Positions 8,832-16,813 of a stretch of 64,000 nt of DNA are shown piece by piece. Below the pieces are notes generated by a model, which worked only from the letters and a program-made list of their open reading frames with translations, was not told the origin of the DNA and made no database searches. The stretch is taken from positions 248,001 through 312,000 of the forward strand of contig CAWHVQ010000012.1 in the NCBI GenBank assembly GCA_963832895.1, read 5' to 3'. This DNA is from JAMXLO01 sp963832895. Its GTDB lineage: Bacteria; Pseudomonadota; Alphaproteobacteria; Acetobacterales; Acetobacteraceae. The stretch's first letter is position 1. Every line of letters begins with the position of its first letter. The translations under genes were made by a program, and so were the position numbers.

Positions 8832-10718
8832 CTATTCCCCGGACAGCTCCCGCCTCCGCCGGTCCAACTCCTCGCTGTAGCGGCGCAGCGCGTACTGCTC
8901 GGTCAGCAGGCCGATCACGCGTTTCGATTCCGCGCCATCCACGACCGCCAGCGCATCGCTTTCGGCGTTCTCGAACATCGCCACCGCCTCCTTTATGGTC
9001 ATTTGCGGCAGCAACACCGTGTCAGTGTAGTGCAGCAGGTCGCGGACGGCATGGTTCTCGTCCGCATCGGCGTGCACTTCGGCCGGCAGCACAATGCCGG
9101 CATAGCGGTCGTCCTCGTCCATCGCCACCACGCGCTGGTGCGCGCCCAGCGGAAAGTCGCGCTTGAATGCCTCGATCGGTGTGTCGGCGCGCACCGTGCG
9201 CATCTCGCGCCGCATCATCCGCCCGACGGTGAGATTGCGCATCCAGCCAATATCGACCGCGCTGCGGATCGCCTCCCCGCGCAGGTGGAACCGCCAGGTT
9301 GCGAACGAGTAGCCAAACGTCCGCCGCACCGTCAGCGCCGAAATCACGCAGGCGGCGAGCACCGCGATGGTCAGCGGCAGGCTGCCAGTGCTCTCCAGCG
9401 CGAGGAAGCCCATGGTCAGCGGACCGCCGATGATAGCGACGGCCAGGCCGCTCATGCCGACCAAAGCGCAGACCACAGGCGACACGGCGTGCGCTGTGCT
9501 GACGATGGCGAGCGCGCCGGCAAAGGCCTTGCCGACCAGGGCGCCCAGGAACAGCGAGGCGAAGAACAGCCCGCCGCGGAAGCCAGAACCGATCGAAACC
9601 GCCGACGCAATCGATTTCAGCACCACCAGCAGCGTCACATGGGTCAGCGTGTAGGGTGCCTCGATGACCACGCCGAGTGCACCATGGCCGGAGGACAGTA
9701 CCGCCGGCGTCACCAACGCTAACGTGCCGACGGCGAGTCCGCCGCACATCGGGCGGAGCCAACTTGGAGCGCCGCTCTTGCGGAACAGGTCCTCGGTCAG
9801 CGTGACGCCGCGCATGATGGCGATGCCGACGAGGGCACAGAGCATGCCGAGGGCGAGGATCGGGATGTAGTCCAGTGCCTCAACGCGCGTTGGCACCTGC
9901 AGCACGAGATCGAACGGCGAGTTGCCCAGAGCGTTGACCACGGCAACAGCGACGATCGCTGCGACCGCGACCGGGGCGAAGGTGCCGAGAGAGTAGGTGC
10001 CGATAACCAATTCGAAGGCGTAGAAGGCCCCGGTCAGAGGCGCGTTGAAGGCGCCGGCGATGGCGCCGGCGGCGCCACAGCCCACCAATAGGCGCAGGTC
10101 ATTGCGCCGAACCCGGAACATGCGACCAAAGCGCGACGCCAGAGCCGAGCCGATTTGGGTGTAACCGGCCTCCAGGCCGACCGAGGCACCGACGCCGTTC
10201 GATAGGATCGTCTGCAGCACAACGATCAGGCTGTCGTTCAGCGACATGCGCCCGCCGTACAGCGCGTTGGCTTCGATCGGGTCGATGGCCCGTCGCGGGC
10301 GATAGCGCACGATCACCAGGCCGAGCAGCCCGATCAGCAGGCCGCCCAACGTTGGCACCGCGACAGTGCGGATTGGATCGAGCTCCACCATGGCGCTGAG
10401 GCGCTCGCCCGCGCTGATCAGAAACAGCAGCTGATGGACCAGCTGCGTGGTCTCGGTCATCAGCCACACGGCAACGCCGGCACCGCAACCGACGAAGGCG
10501 GACAGCACGACCAGCCAGATCTCATCTGCGCGGACCAGCGCCCGCAAGGTCTGCGGCGCATGCAGAACCGCATCGCCGAAGGCACGGCGGGGGCGATGGT
10601 ACCGAGTGGACGCAGTTCTACCCGCGTGCGGGGTTGCCGAAGCACCCGCGATGGTTGAGTCGCCAGGGAGTGTCGACATGCGACGTACGTCCAGCGGGCC
10701 AGCGAGAAACAGACGCAT
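8832..10718 (-). CDS. ClC-family chloride transporter with C-terminal CBS domains
   Basis: This 628-residue membrane protein has a ClC core of about ten hydrophobic helices from residue 65 to 450, followed by about 150 cytoplasmic residues that look like a CBS pair (VGRMMRREMRTVRADTPIEAF, TIKEAVAMFENAESDALAVVD). The usual GREGP selectivity/gating motif is replaced by ASVGLEAGYTQIGSA; Glu183 aligns with the gating Glu, so proton-coupled exchange remains possible. The start is unsettled: the ATG at 10718 gives 628 residues and the ATG at 10679 gives 615, and neither has a clear ribosome binding site. The N-terminal 60 residues are basic and poorly conserved in type. Confidence 0.87.
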   Translation of the reverse strand: MRLFLAGPLDVRRMSTLPGDSTIAGASATPHAGRTASTRYHRPRRAFGDAVLHAPQTLRALVRADEIWLVVLSAFVGCGAGVAVWLMTETTQLVHQLLFLISAGERLSAMVELDPIRTVAVPTLGGLLIGLLGLVIVRYRPRRAIDPIEANALYGGRMSLNDSLIVVLQTILSNGVGASVGLEAGYTQIGSALASRFGRMFRVRRNDLRLLVGCGAAGAIAGAFNAPLTGAFYAFELVIGTYSLGTFAPVAVAAIVAVAVVNALGNSPFDLVLQVPTRVEALDYIPILALGMLCALVGIAIMRGVTLTEDLFRKSGAPSWLRPMCGGLAVGTLALVTPAVLSSGHGALGVVIEAPYTLTHVTLLVVLKSIASAVSIGSGFRGGLFFASLFLGALVGKAFAGALAIVSTAHAVSPVVCALVGMSGLAVAIIGGPLTMGFLALESTGSLPLTIAVLAACVISALTVRRTFGYSFATWRFHLRGEAIRSAVDIGWMRNLTVGRMMRREMRTVRADTPIEAFKRDFPLGAHQRVVAMDEDDRYAGIVLPAEVHADADENHAVRDLLHYTDTVLLPQMTIKEAVAMFENAESDALAVVDGAESKRVIGLLTEQYALRRYSEELDRRRRELSGE

Positions 10719-10791
10719 TCTTGGAACCAGCGAGCCGCGGGATCAACCGCCGCGATACTGATTTGCCACGGAGTGTGGTAAATTTAACCGC

Positions 10792-11793
10792 CTATTCGGT
10801 GAGCGGCTGAAGTCCGCGCTCGTCGCGGGTCGCCTGGAGATCGTCTGCGACGAAGGCCCGCACCAACTCGACGACCGGTTCATGCGACGCAAAACCGAGC
10901 GTGTGAGCACGTACCGCCTCGAATGCTGCCGGCCACAGACCAACGATGGCGGAAATCTCCTTGTCCTCGACGCGGCGCACCAGCGCGGACGCGCCGGGCT
11001 TCACATCATCCAGTGCCTGCAGCAGATGCGCGATCGTTGTGCTGACACCTGGCGGATTGATGCCTCGGTCGAGACCCATCTGCGCGGTATCCATCGCCGC
11101 GGCGTGCAGCAGCCAGTCAACGGCGCGGCGCGGGCTGCACACCCAGGCGGCGAAGGCGTCGGACACCGGCAGTTCCGCTGGCAGCCCGAGGAGCGGCTCG
11201 CGGACGATCGCCGAGAAGAACGAACTGGCGGCGCGGTTGGGGCGGCCGGGACGCACGATCACCGTCGGCAGGCGGATCGATACCGCGTCGAGGAAGCCGC
11301 GACGCGTCGCGTCCGCCAGGGTCAGTTCTGCTGCCGCCTTCTGCGCACCATAGCTGTTCGCGGGCACCTGCCGCGCATCGTCGCCGAGTATGGCGTCCTG
11401 ACCGCCCGAGAAGCTTGCGACGGATGAGGTGAACACGACACGCGGCGCCGTGCCCCCGGCGGCGACCAGGCGGCGGCAGGCATCGACCACGGCATCGGTG
11501 CCACGCAGATTGACGCGGCGTCCCAGGTCGTAATCGGCCTCGGCCTGGGCCGAGACCACGGCGGCGAGGTGGAACACCACGTCAGTGCCAGGCGGTATAG
11601 CCTCTGGCGGCAGGTCCACGAGGTCGCCAGCCGTCGCGGTGATCGGAAATTCGGCCTCCGGAGTCGCCGGCGCCACGAGATCCATCAGCGTCAGTGCCGC
11701 GATCGGCCGGCCGCCCAGCTTGCCGTCCTGCGCCAGGCGCGCCGCGACCTTGCGCCCGAGGAACCCGGCGGCGCCCAGTATTGAGATCTTCAC
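10792..11793 (-). CDS. denD: NAD-dependent epimerase/dehydrogenase, DenD (D-erythronate dehydrogenase)-like
   Basis: This 333-residue extended short-chain dehydrogenase opens with the Rossmann motif GAAGFLGRKVA and has the catalytic SYGAQK (YxxxK) near residue 150. RLPTVIVRPGRPNRAASSFFS and the C-terminal layout match the D-erythronate dehydrogenase family, which oxidises four-carbon sugar acids. The GTG at 11793 is chosen because GGAGGA lies about eight bases upstream and the Rossmann strand follows at once (VKISILGAAG). None of the DenD partner genes (kinase, isomerase) is present. The substrate is inferred from the family. Confidence 0.82.
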   Translation of the reverse strand: MKISILGAAGFLGRKVAARLAQDGKLGGRPIAALTLMDLVAPATPEAEFPITATAGDLVDLPPEAIPPGTDVVFHLAAVVSAQAEADYDLGRRVNLRGTDAVVDACRRLVAAGGTAPRVVFTSSVASFSGGQDAILGDDARQVPANSYGAQKAAAELTLADATRRGFLDAVSIRLPTVIVRPGRPNRAASSFFSAIVREPLLGLPAELPVSDAFAAWVCSPRRAVDWLLHAAAMDTAQMGLDRGINPPGVSTTIAHLLQALDDVKPGASALVRRVEDKEISAIVGLWPAAFEAVRAHTLGFASHEPVVELVRAFVADDLQATRDERGLQPLTE

Positions 11794-11842
11794 AAAACAG
11801 TCCTCCGATTGCAGCGTATCATGAGGCGTCCACGGTACTGCC

Positions 11843-13054
11843 ATGCTCGGTCCGCTGCCTTATCGTCTGTTTGTCAATCCACGCTTCAGCAGCAGGCGGA
11901 TTGCATCACTTCCTGAGGCGGGTTTCCAGCGCGCAAAAGCGCAGATCACTGCGTGGGACGGCTATGAGATAACGCCATTGCGCGATTTGCCCGGCGTTGC
12001 CCAACAGGCAGATCTGGGTGCGATCCGGCTGAAGGACGAAGCGACCCGCTTCGGTCTGGGCAGCTTCAAGGCGCTTGGCGGTGCCTATGGGGTGGCGTGC
12101 GTGTTGGCCACCGCGCTGGCGCAGCGCGGCTTTCCGTCGGAGGGGCTCTCGGCCGAACTGGCCAAGGGCAGCTACCGCGATGTGACCAAGGGCGTCACTG
12201 TCACTTGTGCCACCGATGGCAATCACGGCCGTGCCGTCGCCTGGGGTGCGCAGCGCTTCCACTGTGGGTGTGTGATTTTTGTCCACAGCAGTGTGAGCCA
12301 AGAACGCGTGGACGCGATCGCGCGATATGGTGCGGAGGTCCGCCGCGTGCCCGGAACGTATGACGATGCCGTCCGGGAGGCTGCGCGACAGGCGGCGGCG
12401 AACGGGTGGTTCATCGTCTCGGATACGTCATGGAGCGGCTACTCCGAGGTACCACAGCAGATCATGCAGGGCTATCGGCTGATGGCGGACGAGGCTGCCG
12501 ACCAATGGAGGGGCGAACGGCCGACGCATGTTTTCGTCCAGGCGGGCGTTGGCGGTGTTGCGGCCGCGGTCTCGGTGCAGATGCGGGCACGGTTTCAGCC
12601 TGCTCCGGAGTTGCCCGCTCCGCAGGTGATAGTGGTGGAGCCCGACCGAGCGGCCTGTTTGCTGGCGAGTGCGGAATTTGGTCAGCCCATCGCCGTCCCC
12701 GGCAATCTCGACACGCTGATGGCGGGCCTTGCCTGTGGCGAGCCGAGCCCCGTGGCTTGGCAGGAGCTCAACCACGGTGCCGCGGCGTTCATGGCGATCC
12801 CTGACGAGGCGGCCGTGGCTTGCATGAGGCTTCTTGCCGCGGGCGGCGTTGTCGGCGGCGAATCAGGCGTTGCCGGCCTTGCCGGCTGCCTTCTCGCGGC
12901 ATCGGATCCCGCTTCGCGCGAACTTCTTGGGCTGGACCGGTCCAGCCGCGTCCTGACGTTCATTACGGAGGGCGCCACCGATCCGGAAGTCTATCGGCGA
13001 TTGGTAGGGCATTTGCCCGAACCGATTGGACGCGCAGGATTATTTCGGGCGTGA
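11843..13054 (+). CDS. dpaL: Diaminopropionate ammonia-lyase
   Basis: This 403-residue PLP enzyme of fold type II converts 2,3-diaminopropionate to pyruvate and ammonia. The cofactor lysine is Lys76 in RFGLGSFKALGGAYG. The phosphate-binding loop is GVGGVAAAVSVQ, and CATDGNHGRAVAWGA is the characteristic Asn-loop of the family. Length matches the family (about 400). It is divergent from denD with a 49-base gap. It is not flanked by other diaminopropionate genes, so a housekeeping detoxification role is likely. Confidence 0.92.
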   Translation: MLGPLPYRLFVNPRFSSRRIASLPEAGFQRAKAQITAWDGYEITPLRDLPGVAQQADLGAIRLKDEATRFGLGSFKALGGAYGVACVLATALAQRGFPSEGLSAELAKGSYRDVTKGVTVTCATDGNHGRAVAWGAQRFHCGCVIFVHSSVSQERVDAIARYGAEVRRVPGTYDDAVREAARQAAANGWFIVSDTSWSGYSEVPQQIMQGYRLMADEAADQWRGERPTHVFVQAGVGGVAAAVSVQMRARFQPAPELPAPQVIVVEPDRAACLLASAEFGQPIAVPGNLDTLMAGLACGEPSPVAWQELNHGAAAFMAIPDEAAVACMRLLAAGGVVGGESGVAGLAGCLLAASDPASRELLGLDRSSRVLTFITEGATDPEVYRRLVGHLPEPIGRAGLFRA

Positions 13055-13193
13055 CGACTCCGATCGTACGTGCCATGCTCCCGAAGACGTTTGCGGTCTC
13101 AAGCGCTTGTAATCCACAATTGCTGTTAACCGGACACAAATTGGCTCGTAGTAGCCACTAGGAACTGCGAGTGCCCAGGAGGTGCACGCGACG

Positions 13194-13715
13194 ATGGTGG
13201 GCCAAAAGCGGCTACTTGGAATGTTGCTGACGACCGGCTGTGCCTATGGCCTATATCCTTACGTGGCCCTGTATGAGTTGGGCCAAGCCGTCCGCCAGGG
13301 CGACGCAGTGAAACTCGGAACCATGGTCGACTGGGCCTCGGTACGCGAGGGGATCAAGGAAGACATCTGCGACCACGTGGTCGAGCAACCGGAGCCGGCT
13401 CAAGCTAGCGGCCAGCTTCCACCGTTCGGCGCTGGCTTCGTCCGCGGCATCGCAACCAACACAGTGGACAAGCGGGTCACGCCCGAGGCGCTGGTCGCGG
13501 CGGCGCAGCAGCCTGATCCTAAACTGATGGACAAAGGCGACGGAATACGGGTGAGCTGGGCGTTTTTCGTCAGTCCGTCCGCCTTTATGGTGGATTTGGG
13601 AACGTCAGATAACGCCCCGATCCGTCTGCAGATGGATCTCCGCGACGGCGCATGGCACGTGACGCGGGTCTGGCTGCCTCCCGAGATGCTCGGTGGGGCA
13701 GGCGCGGGGACCTAA
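13194..13715 (+). CDS. DUF2939 family protein
   Basis: The protein has 173 residues. An N-terminal hydrophobic segment (LLGMLLTTGCAYGLYPYVALY) serves as signal or anchor. The family motif, in which an N-terminal aromatic-rich segment is followed by a VDW...VR element, is visible here as GDAVKLGTMVDWASVREGIKEDI. I chose the ATG at 13194 rather than the GTG at 13182, because AGGAGG (13177-13182) overlaps that GTG and is correctly spaced for the ATG. The function of DUF2939 proteins is unknown; they are thought to be periplasmic. Confidence 0.75.
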   Translation: MVGQKRLLGMLLTTGCAYGLYPYVALYELGQAVRQGDAVKLGTMVDWASVREGIKEDICDHVVEQPEPAQASGQLPPFGAGFVRGIATNTVDKRVTPEALVAAAQQPDPKLMDKGDGIRVSWAFFVSPSAFMVDLGTSDNAPIRLQMDLRDGAWHVTRVWLPPEMLGGAGAGT

Positions 13716-13917
13716 CCGGCAGGTTCCGTCAAGCCGGGGCTTCTCGCGAATACTCTGCACCGCTGGCTCGGTGCCGCGCGTGGCGTGGCCACATCGGTAA
13801 AAATCCTCAAGGAAAATATTCTGACAATGCCCGGTTGGTACTTGCCATCTTTATGCAACCTATGGTTACATGTGTTCGTCTTACGTTCTTACGGATCGCC
13901 TCAAAAGGAGACGCGCC

Positions 13918-14301
13918 ATGGGTGCAACTGCCAACCGGGCACAATCTGATCTCCGTCCAAACTTTGCCCCCTACCGCCGCAGCCAACCGTTTCGCGACGC
14001 GGAGGAGGCATGGCTCTGGACTATGGCCGCACTGATGGCGCGGCGGGAGGGCGCCCGCTTCAAGGCCAATCAGGGCCTGATCACGCGGCCCTGTGAGCCG
14101 GACGACGTTGTGAAGTGCCTGGACGGCCTCTATCGCAGGCGGCGGATCGATCTCGTCCATGCGCGCATACTGCGCATCTGGGGGGAGCGGCAGGCCTCAC
14201 CAAATCCGGCGTTTCCGGTTGAGAGATGCGACTGGAGGTTGTGGCGCGAGGCTCTCGAGCGACTCGAGTGGCCATTGCGGGCCAAGGGGATTGTTGGATG
14301 A
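13918..14301 (+). CDS. Conserved hypothetical protein, Trp/Arg-rich
   Basis: This is a 127-residue basic, soluble protein rich in Arg and Trp (RDAEEAWLWTMAALMARREG, RCDWRLWREALERLEWPLR). The middle has CEPDDVVKCLDGLYRRRRID, which looks like a helical domain. The ATG at 13918 has AAAAGGAG eight bases upstream. I know of similar short proteins of unknown function in Acetobacteraceae but cannot name a family. It lies just upstream of the phage-type cassette and may belong with it. Confidence 0.7.
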   Translation: MGATANRAQSDLRPNFAPYRRSQPFRDAEEAWLWTMAALMARREGARFKANQGLITRPCEPDDVVKCLDGLYRRRRIDLVHARILRIWGERQASPNPAFPVERCDWRLWREALERLEWPLRAKGIVG

Positions 14302-14321
14302 TGGCAAATAGGAAAATTTAC

Positions 14322-14349
14322 TTGACAAAGGGCACTCGAATTCCATAAT
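14322..14349 (+). promoter_or_regulatory. Sigma-70 type promoter
   Basis: A perfect TTGACA (-35) at 14322-14327 and CATAAT (-10) at 14344-14349 are separated by 16 bases. The region is AT-rich against a GC-rich background. Transcription would begin near 14356 and run into the hairpin-terminator before the small phage-type gene at 14463. Confidence 0.75.
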
Positions 14350-14355
14350 CTGTCG

Positions 14356-14442
14356 CAGTCAACGGGCGGACTGTGCCCGCTGACCTTTCTCCTCCTCAAA
14401 CCTCAAGGGGCTGCCGCAATCCGCGGCGGCCCCTTTCTTTTT
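14356..14442 (+). ncRNA. Candidate small RNA or attenuated leader
   Basis: The promoter at 14322 and the intrinsic terminator at 14407-14442 bracket about 87 bases with no open frame of note. Within it CGGGC (14363-14367) pairs with GCCCG (14375-14379) as an upstream hairpin. The product would be either a free small RNA or a leader that attenuates expression of the gene at 14463. The choice cannot be made from sequence. Confidence 0.4.
14407..14442 (+). terminator. Rho-independent terminator
   Basis: An 11-base stem (14407-14417 with 14423-14433, one G-T wobble) with loop AATCC is followed directly by TTTCTTTTT. It lies 20 bases before the ATG at 14463 and ends the transcript from the promoter at 14322. 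Confidence 0.85.
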
Positions 14443-14462
14443 GCCCGAAGGGACCCCCTGCC

Positions 14463-14699
14463 ATGGCGTTCGCCATCCGCAATCTCTCCGTGCTCGCCTA
14501 CGCCAACGGCTTCACGCTGTGGCACTACAAGGCTGGCAAGGACCGACTCGATCAGATCGAGACAGTCGACTTCTTTGCTGACGCGGCGGACATGCTGGCG
14601 GAGGGCGACATGGTGATCGTCTCGGCCTCAGATGGAGGCCGCATCGTCACCATCGCCTCGGGCAGCGCCGGCGAGGTCGCCACCGCGCCGCTCGTCTGA
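14463..14699 (+). CDS. Small phage-type hypothetical protein
   Basis: This is a 78-residue protein beginning MAFAIRNLSVLAYANGFTLWHYKAG and continuing with FFADAADMLAEGDMVIVSASDGG. Small proteins with this pattern (a GFTLWHY motif, then a short beta-rich domain) occur in prophage structural gene blocks of alphaproteobacteria, which is my basis for the phage link. The start has AGGGA upstream and follows directly behind a terminator. The exact function is unknown. Confidence 0.7.
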   Translation: MAFAIRNLSVLAYANGFTLWHYKAGKDRLDQIETVDFFADAADMLAEGDMVIVSASDGGRIVTIASGSAGEVATAPLV

Positions 14700-14703
14700 T
14701 CGC

Positions 14704-14988
14704 CTACCGCGGCGGCATTGGTCGATTGAGCACGTCTCGCGCGTGCCTCAGTGAGCCGGATTCGGTGATCGCGTACCGTCCGTTCTGCCGGTCCTCTGCC
14801 AGGCCCATCGCGGCCAGCCGCTCCAGGCAGGAGCCGTCCTTTAGACCGGCCGGCCGACCGACAGCGCCGCTCAACATCAGCCTGTGGAGCGCCGAGCGAC
14901 AGCAGGTTTCGAGATAGGGCTCATTCCACACATGCGGGATCGTCGTCGTCTGCGCCTCGCGTGGCAAGTTGCGGAGAACGTTGATCAT
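14704..14988 (-). CDS. Small hypothetical protein, winged-helix-like C-terminus
   Basis: The frame encodes up to 94 residues. The C-terminal half (SCLERLAAMGLAEDRQNGRY, then AITESGSLRHARDVL) looks like the recognition helix and wing of a small winged-helix protein. The start is uncertain: the ATG at 14988 overlaps the start of the divergent gene at 14987, which is unusual, and an internal ATG at 14877 would leave the conserved-looking part intact. It sits inside the phage-type cassette and may be its regulator. Confidence 0.55.
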   Translation of the reverse strand: MINVLRNLPREAQTTTIPHVWNEPYLETCCRSALHRLMLSGAVGRPAGLKDGSCLERLAAMGLAEDRQNGRYAITESGSLRHARDVLNRPMPPR

Positions 14989-15418
14989 GAGTGAGGCCGA
15001 GCGCCCCGGGCAACGCGTGCGGGTAGTCTGGGAATTCAGCCTGGTCGCCCTGCTGCAAGGCGTACAGGTCGCCTCGCTGCTGATCGCCCTGGTCTACTGG
15101 TTCGTGCTGAACGCCAACCGTGGCCAGGACAATGAGCGCCGGCTGGCGGAATTGCAGTCCAGCGTCTCCGGGCAGATCACCGAACTCCGCCAGGCGGTGG
15201 CGGTTGGGCTTGCCGATGTCCGCCAGCAGCTCAATGCATTGCCCGACACGCGCGCGCGGCTTGACCAGGCGGAGAAGCGGCTGGCCGACCTCGATGCCCG
15301 GTACGGCAACCTCGACACGCGTATTGGCGTGGTCGAACGCCAGATGGTCGAGTTGCACAGCGACATGAGTTCGATCACCAGGGCGAGCAATGTGCCGCTG
15401 CCGGGGACTCGGCGATGA
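14987..15418 (+). CDS. Membrane-anchored coiled-coil protein, i-spanin-like
   Basis: This 143-residue protein has one N-terminal membrane segment (about residues 15-40, LVALLQGVQVASLLIALVYW). About 90 residues with heptad-like leucines follow (RRLAELQSSVSGQITELRQ, RLDQAEKRLADLDARYGNL), typical of a periplasmic coiled coil. CGGAGAA lies about nine bases before the ATG at 14987. Its stop overlaps the start of a small proline-rich lipoprotein gene by four bases. This layout is that of phage Rz (inner-membrane spanin); the family assignment is inferred from architecture. Confidence 0.7.
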   Translation: MSEAERPGQRVRVVWEFSLVALLQGVQVASLLIALVYWFVLNANRGQDNERRLAELQSSVSGQITELRQAVAVGLADVRQQLNALPDTRARLDQAEKRLADLDARYGNLDTRIGVVERQMVELHSDMSSITRASNVPLPGTRR

Positions 15419-15690
15419 TACGCGCGGCCACCTTGATGCTGCCCGCGCTGGTCCTCGTTGTGTCCTGCGCTCCGCCGCCACGTAGGCTGTCCGCCGGCCC
15501 GGAACCCGGCCCGCAGCGTTGTCAGGAAGGCATGTCCGTTCCTCCGGCGCCTCGCCGGCCGCGCACAGTCGAACAACTCGGCGCATGGGCGCTCACTGCC
15601 GAGCGTGCGGCGCGGCAAACCGAGAACGCGCGGGCAGCGTGTGCCGACAGTTACGCGCAGCTCAGGGCATGGGTCGATACGGCAAGGTGA
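15415..15690 (+). CDS. Small proline-rich lipoprotein, o-spanin (Rz1)-like
   Basis: This 91-residue protein has a signal sequence ending in LVLVVSCAPPPRR, giving a lipobox Cys followed by a proline-rich start. A short helical tail ends in CADSYAQLRAWVDTAR. It overlaps the upstream coiled-coil membrane gene by ATGA. Phage Rz1 proteins are small proline-rich outer-membrane lipoproteins encoded with or inside Rz, so this pair fits a two-component spanin for outer-membrane disruption. No endolysin or holin is adjacent. Confidence 0.65.
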   Translation: MIRAATLMLPALVLVVSCAPPPRRLSAGPEPGPQRCQEGMSVPPAPRRPRTVEQLGAWALTAERAARQTENARAACADSYAQLRAWVDTAR

Positions 15691-15745
15691 AGCGCTCCTG
15701 CCGGCTAGTGTAGCGGCGCGACAGCGGGCATAACCATCCTCACTC

Positions 15746-16813
15746 ATGACGCCCGCGATCGCATCCGCCTTCACGCCGCTCATGCGACGGGTTGATCCGG
15801 AGCTGGCGCACCGCCTGGCCCTGAGCGCCCTGCGCCTCGGCCTTGCCGGGCGATCGCGCGAGGCCGACGCCAAATCTTTGGCCGTCGACGTGCTGGGCCG
15901 GCGGTTCGCGAATCCGATCGGTCTTGCCGCCGGATTCGACAAGGACGCGCTGGCGGCGCCGGCGCTGATGCGCCTGGGGTTCGGCTTCGTTGAGACCGGA
16001 ACGGTGACGCCGCGGCCGCAGTCCGGCAACCCGTGGCCGCGCCTGTTCCGCTTGTCGGAGGATCAGGCGGTGATCAACCGCATGGGCTTCAACAACGCCG
16101 GCCTGGACGCCTATCTTGCCCGGCTCGCCCAGCGTCCGCGCGGCCCGGTCGCAGTCGGCGCCAATGTCGGCATCAACAAGGAGGGTGCCGATCCCGAACG
16201 TGATTATCCTGCGCTGATCGCCGCAGTTGCGCAGCACGCCGACTATGCTGTGATCAATGTCTCCTCGCCCAACACGCCGGGCCTCCGTGATCTCCAGGGT
16301 GAGACCCGATTGCGCGCGATCCTGCACGCAGTGGCGGAGCGGGTGCCGACCCGTCCGCCACTGCTGGTGAAGATCGCTCCGGATATCAGTAACGAGGCAT
16401 TGGCGGCGTTGGTGGAGACCTGTGTCGCCGGGGGCGTCCAGGGACTGATCGTGTCGAACACGACCATCTCGCGGCCGCCGGGGCTGCGTTCGCCGCTGGC
16501 GCATCAGGCGGGCGGTCTGTCCGGCGCGCCATTGTTCCGGCTCTCCACCGCGGTGCTGGCCCGGGCCTTTCTGCTGGCGCGTGGGCGGCTGGTGCTGATC
16601 GGTGTCGGTGGCGTCGCCACCGGCGAACAGGCACTGACGAAGATCCTCGCTGGGGCGTCGCTGGTGCAGGTCTACACCGCCTTCGCCTACACCGGTCCTG
16701 CGCTGATCCCGCGGCTGAAGCGCGAACTCACTGCTGCCTTGAGTGCTGGCGGCTTCGCCCGCGTGCAGGATGCGGTGGGCAAGGACGCGCAGTGTCTGGC
16801 AGAATACGGCTGA
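15746..16813 (+). CDS. pyrD: Dihydroorotate dehydrogenase (quinone), class 2
   Basis: This 355-residue membrane-associated FMN enzyme oxidises dihydroorotate to orotate in pyrimidine synthesis, with electrons passing to quinone. Class 2 features are the N-terminal helical membrane-interacting segment (residues 1-50), ANPIGLAAGFDKD, ETGTVTPRPQSGNPWPRLFR, the catalytic Ser in NVSSPNTPGLRDLQ, and VSNTTISRP. GVGGVATGEQAL binds the FMN phosphate. The stop overlaps the next start (TGATG), so a HAD phosphatase gene is coupled. Confidence 0.97.
   Translation: MTPAIASAFTPLMRRVDPELAHRLALSALRLGLAGRSREADAKSLAVDVLGRRFANPIGLAAGFDKDALAAPALMRLGFGFVETGTVTPRPQSGNPWPRLFRLSEDQAVINRMGFNNAGLDAYLARLAQRPRGPVAVGANVGINKEGADPERDYPALIAAVAQHADYAVINVSSPNTPGLRDLQGETRLRAILHAVAERVPTRPPLLVKIAPDISNEALAALVETCVAGGVQGLIVSNTTISRPPGLRSPLAHQAGGLSGAPLFRLSTAVLARAFLLARGRLVLIGVGGVATGEQALTKILAGASLVQVYTAFAYTGPALIPRLKRELTAALSAGGFARVQDAVGKDAQCLAEYG

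Noticed and set aside
13842..13870. Second promoter before the gene at 13918
   Set aside because: TTGCCA and TTACAT-like hexamers are present but spacing and match are weak.
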